Source: Scleromitrula shiraiana (Eukaryota; Ascomycota; Leotiomycetes; Helotiales; Sclerotiniaceae). Taken from it: a stretch of DNA of 64,000 nt. The stretch spans positions 310,001 through 374,000 of the forward strand of contig JABELC010000014.1 of NCBI GenBank assembly GCA_028455995.1. The letters run 5' to 3'. The position numbers and the translations under genes are program-made. This document shows, one piece after another, positions 13,469 through 22,929 of this stretch; the stretch's first letter is position 1, and each line of letters starts with the position of its first letter. The notes beneath the pieces were generated by a model. That model ran no database searches. It was not told the origin of the DNA and saw only the letters and a list, made by a program, of their open reading frames with translations.

Positions 13469-13643
13469 GTGCGTAGCCCGGTTGGTTGGTGGTTCAATTG
13501 AAGCTACTGTCCACGGGCGGGTAGTCACGTACCAGTTTAGTACGCTGACTAACTATTAGCCCGTAGATGGCCGCTTCGTGCCGCACAACATGTTTACCCC
13601 ACTATCGACAAGCTCCGGCTCCTACACTTAGAACGAACCCCTC

Positions 13644-15418
13644 ATGTTTTCAATACCACGATTTTCGACCGCATCAATACGATATACCATTAATCAGTCT
13701 CGGTCTTTGAAGTCTACAGGATCGTCATTTATCAACCCAGCGTCATTGTTTTCCAAGATTAATAGATACCCCACACGTACTTATCTTACCTCCGCAATCA
13801 AATCACATCAAGCTCGAAAACTAGCCATGGCACCACAACTTGATGGCTACTTCAAGCAAGTAGATACCTTAACCGATCATTTCATTGAAAGACTCCGAAA
13901 GGCCGTTGCCATCCCATCTGTATCCGCAGATGAAGAGCGCAGACCAGATGTTGTTCGCATGGGAGAATTCCTTGCAGACGAACTTACCGCTCTTGGTGCC
14001 GAAGTTGAAAAGCGTCCTTTAGGCAAACAACCCGGAAAAGAACATTTGGAGCTTCCTCCTGTTGTCATTGCTCGTTATGGAAATGATAAGAATAAGCGCA
14101 CGATTCTTGTCTATGGCCATTATGATGTTCAACCTGCTGGAAAGGAAGATGGTTGGGCCACAGAGCCATTCGAACTTACTATCGATGATAAAGGAAGAAT
14201 GTTCGGTAGAGGAAGCACAGATGACAAAGGTCCAGTTCTTGGATGGTTGAATGCAATTGAGGCCCATCAAAAAGCCGGCGTTGACTTTCCTGTCAATTTG
14301 TTGATGTGTTTCGAGGGAATGGAGGAATACGGTTCAGAAGGATTGGACGATTTTATCAATGATGAGGCCAAGAAATTCTTTGCGGACACAGATGCTGTAT
14401 GTATCTCTGATAACTACTGGCTTGGTACTGAGAAGCCGTGTTTGACCTATGGTAAGTTTGAATTATCTACCGAACCGAAATCTCATACAATGTATTTCTT
14501 GATACTAATCTAATATAGGTCTCCGTGGCTGCAGTTACTATTCTATTGAGATATCAGGACCCGGCCAAGATCTTCACAGTGGAGTATTTGGAGGAACAGC
14601 TCAAGAGCCCATGACCGACTTAACTAGAGTGCTCGCCAGCTTAGTAGACACAAACGGAAATATCCAAATCCCAGGTCTAGCCGAGCTCGTCGCACCTCTC
14701 ACCGACGACGAAAAAGCCTTGTACAGCGATATCAGTTTCAACATGAACAACCTCTACGAATCTCTAGGCAGCAAAACCTCCATCCACGACGACGAGTCCA
14801 AGACCCTCATGGCACGCTGGCGCTTCCCATCTCTCTCGATCCACGGAGTCGAGGGAGCATTTTCGCAACCCGGTGCCAAGACCGTCATCCCAGCTAAAGT
14901 AACTGGAAAATTCTCTATCAGAACCGTGCCAAACATGGAACCAGAAGATGTCGACCGTCTCGTCTTCAAATACGTGGATGAGCAATTCAAGAAATTAGGA
15001 AGCAAAAATACCATCAACTGCTTCTTGCAACACGCCGGAAAATGGTGGGTAGCCAGCCCCAAGCATTGGAACTTTTCCAGCGCCGCCAAGGCAGTCGAGA
15101 GAGTATGGGGCGTGAAGCCTGATTTGACCCGTGAAGGAGGAAGGTATGTCATCTACACCCCCCTTTTCATTACCACATACATACATACATACATACATAC
15201 ATACATGAACTAACAATGCAACCCAACCCAGTATCCCCGTAACCCTAACCTTCGAGCAAGCAACCGGCAAAAACGTCCTCCTCCTCCCCATGGGCAGCTC
15301 AACCGACGCCGCGCACTCCATCAACGAGAAACTGGACAAGAAGAACTATATCGAGGGTATCAAGTTATTGGGCGCTTATCTGCACTATGTGGCCGAGGAA
15401 CCAATGGTCGATCAATAG
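13644..15418 (+). CDS. DUG1: M20-family metallodipeptidase (CNDP / Dug1-like)
   Basis: Exons 13644-14451, 14519-15143, 15232-15418; 539 aa. Hydrolyses Cys-Gly and related dipeptides, the last step of glutathione breakdown in yeast (established for Dug1). Metal-ligand and catalytic motifs are all present: YGHYDVQP, GRGSTDDKGP, FEGMEEYGS, CISDNYWLG, DLHSGVFGG and a late His in SSTDAAHS. The first Met opens a basic, Ser/Thr-rich 61-residue extension typical of a mitochondrial presequence. The second in-frame Met at 13827 (MAPQLDGYF) has a much better context (GCC before, G after) and matches the usual cytosolic start. The second intron (15144-15231) contains an (ACAT)n tract. The symbol is given by family, not proven orthology. 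Confidence 0.92.
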
Positions 15419-16295
15419 AGGGGAGACTAATCCAATATTATCTCCGAGTCATTTCATTTTATGTTATGTTATGTTATGTTATGTTATGTTATATGGGATG
15501 TAAAATTTACCATCTTGACTTATTAACCTACCTTACGGATTTAAAATCGCGAAGACATAATTCAATGCGATGTAGTATGCAATGCATGTTAGTTAGATCT
15601 TCCGAGTCACTATTGGGGATGGAATCCAGTTGAAAAGTCATGATATGATATGATATGATATGATATGATATCGTATATCATATTCCTCTATCCATCCCCT
15701 TTACCTCTTTTTCAGGCTGCATCATATCATAGTGTATAGTATTCGTGCGTAAATTCGATCTTATATTGATCTTTATTATATCAATTCAAGCCCCGGGCCT
15801 CTAGTACCAAAAATAGATGAGATAATATTACCTGGCAGGAGGTGTATTGATTCACTGGCATATACTAATAGTAGTAGTATATACTATTCTCAAATCGATA
15901 TACTCATCCAAGTTCTCTCAGGCTAGTTTATATAATTCTCAGGCTATAAGATAAGGTAAGATAAGATAAATAAAATAAGATAAAATAAAATAAAATCTAC
16001 CAACACCCACCCACATGCAATCAACACTTCACAATGCAATGCAATCAAGCCTGAGTCAACTTGAAGTAGCGAAATACAACAACACAATGGTGATGTGATT
16101 CTATATCCATCCATCCATCCATCATGATATAATGACCCACCCAACCTTAGAAATTGATCGCCGCGAACACCCAATCCATGTTTTCCAACCCGCAACCAAC
16201 CATTCATTCATTTTTCAAAAAAAAAAAATAAAAATAAAATAAAATAAAAAAGAGCATCTAATCCCATCTAATCCCATTCCATCCCATCTATAAAT
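15419..16295. other. Convergent 3' flanks with pentamer microsatellites
   Basis: Between the dipeptidase and the Pol III subunit genes, which point toward each other. It holds (ATGTT)n at about 15456-15493, (GATAT)n at about 15641-15671 and (TAAAA)-rich sequence near 15960-15996 and 16205-16250. No gene seen. Confidence 0.7.
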
Positions 16296-19200
16296 CTACC
16301 TCCTAGCCTTCCTCCTCTCCCCCTGATCCCACTTCCACGCATCCTCAAAAAGCGTCGGTCTGACCCTCAAATCCTCCCCCGTAAGATTCAACTCCCGAAT
16401 AACCTTAAACGCACCCGTGCCCACCCCCATCGTCTGCCCCATAATAATACACTCACTAACGCCCTCAATGCGATCTGACTTCATGCCGGCAGCCGCATCA
16501 AACAAGTGATCTGGGGTTTTCTCAAAGGACGCCAATTGCAACACGCTGTCTCTCATTTTGGAGAGTCCAAAACGCGTGATTCCGAGCACTTCGCCTTTGT
16601 ACGTCATTACGTCGGCGAGAAGCTGCATGTGACGCGGGTCGATTCCCATGTCTGCCATGACGAGGGCGATTTCGGCGGCGATGGTGTGGCGCGCGGCTTC
16701 GATGCCGAGGACGTCTTTCATTTCCATTACGCTGTTAGATCGGGCTTTGGTGCCATCTACACCGTCCGTTCCGATACAGGCGCGGAGTCCGTAACCTTCG
16801 ACAATCAACTTGTATGTTACAGGTTCCTTGTCGGATGTGTTGATAATAGCTCTGGTTGCTTCTGGATATCCGGATATGGCTAAAGCTGGTAAAGCGCGCT
16901 TGAGGTGGTTGACGCGGAGTAGAAGATCGGACCCTCCTTCATCAAGAGTAGGTTTGTTCTTTGCGGCAGCTCCACGACCAACTGCAGGTCCACCACTATC
17001 GTGGGTAATTCTGATGAATATGCAATCGCCATTTACGCTGAGATCATCACTCTTGACCTTTAGTTTTTTGTTCTTGAGAATTACTTGAGCGATATCCTCC
17101 ACACCCACGTTTATCTGCATTTTCCTGAGGTATTCTGTGTCAACAGCCAAACATATTGTTGCTGCTCTAGCTGACCACATATCCTCAGCAAAATGAAGAG
17201 CCTCAGATAGGTAGGTTTTCTCCATGCGAGCTTTCACTCTACGAGCTACGTCCATACTCGTGTTATCTACGAGAGGACAGTCGACGAAAGGAGTACTGAT
17301 AGTCTTTGAAGCGTTGATAATTTCCTTGATACGTGGCACACCTGCTGTCAAGTTCATTCCGGCAACACCAGCAAAATGGAAAGTTTTCAAGGTCATTTGT
17401 GTTCCGGGTTCTCCAATGGACTGTGCTCCTACAGCTCCGACAGCATGACCTGGTTCAACTTTGGCTTTGGCATACTTTTCGAGACAAAGTGCACAGAATC
17501 TCTTGAGTGTTGCTTCAGAAACTTTAGCGACCCGATCCACGTAATCTCGTGCACTTTGTTCTCCCTCATTCTCGTCGTAATGTTGTCCTGTCTCCCGTGG
17601 ATCATCTTTGAATTCATGCAAGCCGACTCTCTGACGTGCTTTAGCCATCTTACTCGCCTTCTTTCCTACGAATTGGTTGATAGCAGCAAGGAACTCACGA
17701 CCACCGTCGTGCTCGTCTACACCATAATCGGTTTCATCATCATAGCTCAAAGGCTCTCCATGTCGAAGACCTTTTCTGGCGAAAGTGGCCTTCATGGGAG
17801 CCAAATGTTTAGTACAATTACTAGTGACCTCAAATGGCAATAGTGACCTATCATTGTTGTTCCATGTGAGGTTTTCTGCTTGAGCCCAAGTACGCTCGAA
17901 GTGGACAGGAACCGCATTACCTTCCATATCAAGAGGGTCAAGTCCATCAGCACCGAATTGGAACTGAACAATTCCACCACCAGAAGTTCTGACGGTGTCA
18001 TCATATTGTGTGGATAAATCTTCAAGCGATTTCATCAGTCGACGAGACATATAACCGGTTTCGGCAGTTTTGACTGCAGTATCGACCAAACCTTCACGAC
18101 CCGATATAGCGTGGAAAAGGAATTCATAGGGAGTAAGTCCAGTGAAGAAACTGTTCCTCACGAATCCCTTAGCAGGAGGCTGCTTAGAGTGTTTAGGGAA
18201 ATGTGGTAGAGTTCGATCTTGGAAACCGTCCGCCACACGAGAACCACCAATAATTTGTTGTCCTACGACTGCTACCATTTGAGCGACGTTGATAGAAGAA
18301 CCTTTAGATCCGGATTTGGCCATGACTAGGGGTGCATTAAATTTGCTCAAAGTCTTAAGACACTCCTCTCCGGCTTCTCCTCTGACTTTACTCAAAACTC
18401 CAGAAACTTTGCTCTCAAGGGTTTCTTCCATGTTCATTCCAGTCAGCTTCTCCAACGTGCCATATTTGTATTCTCGAATTAAAATTTCGCAAGTAATGTA
18501 GGCTTTAGCGATCAACGCAGCCTTCTTGACATTAAGATCCGCCGAAGGATAGACATCACTGATACCAATTGAGAATCCCATGTTCGTCAAATAACGGGCT
18601 GATATCTTAGACAATCGATTCATGGCTACAACAGCAGCATCTGGACCATAGTCACGAAGAATGACATAAAAAATCGAGTCTTTCTTTCCAGAGCCGACCG
18701 TGCTTTTGTCCATCAATCCACACATTACTACCGAATTTTGAACCACTAACCATCCGTCATTTTTTTCCATATCTTTAGCCCATCCCGGCTCTAAATCATC
18801 TGGCTTATAGTCTCGACATTTTGCCTCAACGTTAACAAGAATGTCGGAATCCTTATTTGGACGCATCATCATGCTAAAAACTTGTTTTCCCGTCCACATA
18901 GCTTGTGGCTTAAGGATAGCTGGCGGCGGAAGATCTAAATGGAGATCTCCGTTAACCATATACATGCATAGATTTGTGAATGTCTTTCGGTCGAAGAAAT
19001 TTTCTTTGTCGGAGAGTAAGTATGCTGCCGTAATGAAATCTTGCGTCGCAGAAATAATCGGTTCTCCGTTCTTGGGAGTAGAAAGATTGTTTTTCACTCC
19101 CATAAGGTTGATAGCTTCCGTACGAGCCTCCTCTGTTTGTGGAACGTGAAGATTCATTTCGTCTCCATCAAAATCAGCGTTATAAGGATTGCAAACACAC

Positions 19201-20708
19201 TCGTTTAGACGAAAGGTTCGCCATGGTCTAATTTTGGCATAATGACTCATGATACTGAGCTTGTGGAGAGAAGGTTGACGATTGAAGAGCACGATATCAC
19301 CATCCTCGAGATGTCTTTCCACAACATCTCCTATTTTGAGATATTTGGCCTCATTGTCCCGTTTTGCAAATTTGAGAGATATCTTGTGGTTGGAATCCTT
19401 TTTAATAATCTGCTGGGCACCAGGATGTACGTTCGGGCCGTTTAAGACACATTTTCGCAACTTCTCTATATTTTGCCGTTGGACCCGTTCCGGATATGTC
19501 ATATTCTTCGCAACCAAAATAGGCACGGCTACTTGATCAATTCCAAGATTGGGGTCGGGAGAAATGACAGTTCTTGCTGAAAAATCGACACGTTTTCCCG
19601 ACAAATTTCCACGGAAACGACCTTGTTTTCCTTTCAACCGCTGGCAAAATCCTCGAATAGCCTTTCCGAATCCCGGTTGTTGCAGACCCGGCACATCACT
19701 ATTAACATACATGGCAACCTGTAGCTGCAGGTAATCCCATTGCTCCATGACTGTCTGTACTGGTTGTCCTTTCTGTAATGCTGCTCTAATCAAAGCACTC
19801 ATCTGAACAATATCTCCAAGCTTCGAGGTAAGATCATCTTCAGTACTTGCATTATCTTGGGCAACCGAGGGACGAATACAAATAGGAGGCGCGGGAATGA
19901 ATTGCCACAAGAACATCTCGGGACGACCCTCAGCTGGATTAATACCGAGGAGTTCGCAATCGTTCGGTGTGATTAATTTGAAGAGATTGAGAACTCTCAA
20001 AGGGTGAAGATCCTCCATGGCTTTCTTCGTATGCTTTTCCAGATCCGTATTGTGTTTTTTGGCTTCCTCAAATGACTTCTGGTATTCGGCCATTCCTGGT
20101 GGAACCACCTTCTTGGCTGCGGTAGATTTGTTGTATTTGGTATACTTGTCGTGCGCCAATCTAACAACACTGACCTTTCTAATTTGACCATTTGTAGCAC
20201 CGCAATGAGGACAATTATTCGCTTTTCGGCATTGCTCGTTGAGTTTCTTGCAGATTTGTGTACGCTTCAAATTATCGATACCCGGTCTTCGAAGTTCCTT
20301 CAAATATTGTCGTCGTTCGGCATCGGTGAGCAAAACTCTGGCGCAGTCTTTGCAAATGTTTTGTAAAATGTTGATAATCAATTTGAGGTATCCAATATGA
20401 AAAACTGGCAGAGCCAATCTAACATGACCAAAATGACCATTGCAATTTTGTAATCCGTCACCGCAAGTTTGACATATTCCTGTCTTGCTAGATGTACCCA
20501 ATCTTGGATCGAGGGGACCATTTTGAATAACTTTTCGGCCGTTATCGACATCGTAGAGCATTTTATTTGAAACTTCCAAAACACCCTGGTTGACTATATC
20601 CTGATTCGATTGAATTCCGAATTTCAACTCCTTGAACCGTTTTGGTATTTTGTCGACGACTTGCGCCTTGACGGCCTCGCCGCCAGCCCCCATAGACATC
20701 ATTGGCAT
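16296..20708 (-). CDS. RPC1: RNA polymerase III largest subunit (RPC160/RPC1)
   Basis: Single 1470-aa open frame, the usual size for this subunit. It forms the catalytic core of nuclear Pol III, which makes tRNA, 5S rRNA and U6. Seen in order: N-terminal DKIPKRFKELKFGIQS, the zinc-binding cluster CQTCGDGLQNCNGHFGH, a second CPHCG pair, the magnesium-binding loop NADFDGDEMNLHVPQ, the bridge-helix region GREGLVDTAVKTAETGYMSRR, and the C-terminal FEKTPDHLFDAA block. The pattern of inserted segments and the N-terminus fit Pol III rather than Pol I or II. Several Met codons lie in the first 10 residues; the most upstream is used. No intron is needed. Confidence 0.97.
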   Translation of the reverse strand: MPMMSMGAGGEAVKAQVVDKIPKRFKELKFGIQSNQDIVNQGVLEVSNKMLYDVDNGRKVIQNGPLDPRLGTSSKTGICQTCGDGLQNCNGHFGHVRLALPVFHIGYLKLIINILQNICKDCARVLLTDAERRQYLKELRRPGIDNLKRTQICKKLNEQCRKANNCPHCGATNGQIRKVSVVRLAHDKYTKYNKSTAAKKVVPPGMAEYQKSFEEAKKHNTDLEKHTKKAMEDLHPLRVLNLFKLITPNDCELLGINPAEGRPEMFLWQFIPAPPICIRPSVAQDNASTEDDLTSKLGDIVQMSALIRAALQKGQPVQTVMEQWDYLQLQVAMYVNSDVPGLQQPGFGKAIRGFCQRLKGKQGRFRGNLSGKRVDFSARTVISPDPNLGIDQVAVPILVAKNMTYPERVQRQNIEKLRKCVLNGPNVHPGAQQIIKKDSNHKISLKFAKRDNEAKYLKIGDVVERHLEDGDIVLFNRQPSLHKLSIMSHYAKIRPWRTFRLNECVCNPYNADFDGDEMNLHVPQTEEARTEAINLMGVKNNLSTPKNGEPIISATQDFITAAYLLSDKENFFDRKTFTNLCMYMVNGDLHLDLPPPAILKPQAMWTGKQVFSMMMRPNKDSDILVNVEAKCRDYKPDDLEPGWAKDMEKNDGWLVVQNSVVMCGLMDKSTVGSGKKDSIFYVILRDYGPDAAVVAMNRLSKISARYLTNMGFSIGISDVYPSADLNVKKAALIAKAYITCEILIREYKYGTLEKLTGMNMEETLESKVSGVLSKVRGEAGEECLKTLSKFNAPLVMAKSGSKGSSINVAQMVAVVGQQIIGGSRVADGFQDRTLPHFPKHSKQPPAKGFVRNSFFTGLTPYEFLFHAISGREGLVDTAVKTAETGYMSRRLMKSLEDLSTQYDDTVRTSGGGIVQFQFGADGLDPLDMEGNAVPVHFERTWAQAENLTWNNNDRSLLPFEVTSNCTKHLAPMKATFARKGLRHGEPLSYDDETDYGVDEHDGGREFLAAINQFVGKKASKMAKARQRVGLHEFKDDPRETGQHYDENEGEQSARDYVDRVAKVSEATLKRFCALCLEKYAKAKVEPGHAVGAVGAQSIGEPGTQMTLKTFHFAGVAGMNLTAGVPRIKEIINASKTISTPFVDCPLVDNTSMDVARRVKARMEKTYLSEALHFAEDMWSARAATICLAVDTEYLRKMQINVGVEDIAQVILKNKKLKVKSDDLSVNGDCIFIRITHDSGGPAVGRGAAAKNKPTLDEGGSDLLLRVNHLKRALPALAISGYPEATRAIINTSDKEPVTYKLIVEGYGLRACIGTDGVDGTKARSNSVMEMKDVLGIEAARHTIAAEIALVMADMGIDPRHMQLLADVMTYKGEVLGITRFGLSKMRDSVLQLASFEKTPDHLFDAAAGMKSDRIEGVSECIIMGQTMGVGTGAFKVIRELNLTGEDLRVRPTLFEDAWKWDQGERRKARR

Positions 20709-21323
20709 GCTAGATGTATGCTACCGGCGATCATGCATAAGAAATTGTTGATTAAATGTATGCTATTAATTGGAAATTATTTTGGAGTATTGTTATCGCA
20801 TTCTAAATTTCGATAATATGAATGTAGGTAGATCTCAAGAAATAAATTGAGTCAAAATTGAAATTCGGCTCGAGACTTTTAGAAATTTTGGTTGGCGACG
20901 AAGCTAAAAAAAGGAACCCCGCAATGAAGCTCCAAATAGGCGCTTCACCATTTTAAGCTTAGTTATATTTTCACTTTTGAGCTTAGATAAGCCTCTTAGA
21001 TCTTTATCCTAAGCCCGAGGTCTCTTTGAACAACAGGGAATATAAAAAAAGTACAGGACATATGCAGATAATTGCTTGCATTTGAACCCGCTCAGCTGCA
21101 GCGCGCAACAACAATGATGAGATCCAGAAAAATCGTTATGAAAGGACAACGATCTCTTCTCTTTGTATACCAGCAAATATTATATTATATGTATATCCTC
21201 AAAATCAAGACTGTTTGATATTACGTGAAAGGGATTATAACAGTTCCATTAAAATATTTATTCTTATAGTAATCCTATTCCCATCCCAGTCCGATCATTT
21301 ACCATGCCATTCATCCCCTTTTC
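20709..21323. other. RPC1 promoter / NEM1-like 3' flank
   Basis: 615 bp between two genes transcribed on the minus strand. There are no domain-bearing frames and no clear TATA element; short A-rich tracts occur. Confidence 0.6.
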
Positions 21324-22929
21324 CTATGCTGTCATATGCTTGCCATCTTCACCTCCACGTAAAGCAAGAAAAGCTCGTACATCCGTTACATACTGCAGTC
21401 CTTCCAAGAGTGGCACGAGGTGCAGAAGATCATTATCCGTAGGATCATTAATCCAGCCTTCTATAGGTATTGCATTATCTGCCGGTTGGTTAGATATGGT
21501 TTAAGCTTCAAAACTATGTGTGCAATGCTCACCTTGATGAAATAAATAGCTTGTTGGGCTATTGTCCAAAATCATAACCTTGCTCAGATCCGGTTCAACG
21601 GAACTGAGATCCTTGATATAGGCACCATTCCTAACTGTACAATGTTGACGATAATATCGTCCCGAAAAGAACTTACGTTCCTGCTCTAACCAATCTATAA
21701 CTGGATCTGCGTAGTCTTGAAGAGATGCAGTGAAAACAACCAAATTATACCACTTGCAAACCTACAAATGGTCAGTCATAAGGTAATGAAAAAGATACAT
21801 AACTACTTACACGTCGTAAGAAATCATCGCAGTATGGCCTCTTATGTACATAATACAATATCGGATGCTGTGGGCCAATACCCGGTCCCATAAGATTTGT
21901 AACCTGCACTTCGACCATATGTCCAGTACTCATCCTACCCCCCTGGGCCATACTATGTATAAGAGTTTCATCCAAATCTAGTACAAGTGTTTTTTGTGTG
22001 AGTTTTCCTTGGGGTATGTCGAGGGTATATGATGGTTGGCGTCGCGGAATTAAAGGCCGTGGTGGTGCCGGAGCTCGTGGGTATTTCGTCATGGATAAGG
22101 AGGAAGCTGGAGAAGTTGGCGACTTAAGAATCGCTGCAGCCATCTCAGTTGCAGAAGTAGCACCCGTTCCATCGCGCTGAGTGTTCGTTGACTGTGCTTT
22201 CCGATGTTTACGCTGTCTCAAATTATCTTCGTTATGTAGCTTGATTCGTATTGATCTTCTCGCAGGAGATATCTCATCGGAACTCTGCAGGGATTTTGAG
22301 CGTGTTTGGCGACCAGAAGATTGTGCAGTCAAGCTGTCCGTCTCACTGAGAGAGCGGTCGTTTTCCGATTCTGATTCGGACGAGAAAGAGCTGCCGGACG
22401 AGGTGGGCCCCCTCGCAAAAGATCCTCGCCGTACGAATGAGTGTTTCCCAGTATTCGTATGATTCATACTATTGCTCTCTGCCATTGGCGATAACCCAGT
22501 TGGTTGAGCTGCATTCTCATTCGAGCCACCGAACAACTTCCTGAGTTGTGATATGGGCGCAAAATATCCCCTTTCATCATACAGACAAGCTATAACATAG
22601 ACCCCTGGCGCAGCTAGAGTTGATAGCACCCATCGTATAGAATCGTAGAGCATCCTCGTTATTCCAACATGCTCACTAGTCTGAAACCTGTTGCTTTCTT
22701 TATTTAATAATGGGGTGTATTCTTGTATGGAAACATCATCGTCGTGTATGTTTGAATGTGGCGCATCATTCAGTCCTTCGGGTTTCTCATTGTATAGTTC
22801 CCCTCGCGAATTCCTTCTCGATTCTGATAATGTCGCAGTTGCTAATACATTTCCAAATGAATTCGATCGTGACGGAGATGGTGAATGTGATGGGGATGCT
22901 CGCCCAGAGAGGATATTTAAAGAATTCAT
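21324..22929 (-). CDS. NEM1: NEM1-like CTD-family phosphatase (Nem1/Dullard)
   Basis: Exons 22929-21811, 21761-21533, 21478-21324; 500 aa. The catalytic subunit of the Nem1-Spo7 complex dephosphorylates the phosphatidate phosphatase Pah1 at the ER/nuclear envelope (established in yeast). A Ser-rich N-terminus precedes a likely membrane segment (about residues 98-117, VLSTLAAPGVYVIACLY). The haloacid-dehalogenase motif DLDETLIHS starts at residue 318, and VVFTASLQDYADPV and ILDNSP follow in exon 2. The middle (residues 150-300) is Ser/Arg-rich and probably disordered. The Ser-rich N-terminus and membrane segment fit Nem1 better than nuclear Scp/Fcp1 enzymes. Confidence 0.9.

Larger units (their letters stand above)
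8054..13643. other. Long gene-poor interval
   Basis: About 5.6 kb between the divergently transcribed transcription factor and dipeptidase genes. All open frames are short, overlap on both strands and show no family motif. The left part has ordinary composition. From about 12600 to 13330 the base composition turns strongly A+T and lies inside the inverted-repeat element described separately. No RNA gene was recognised. Confidence 0.55.
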
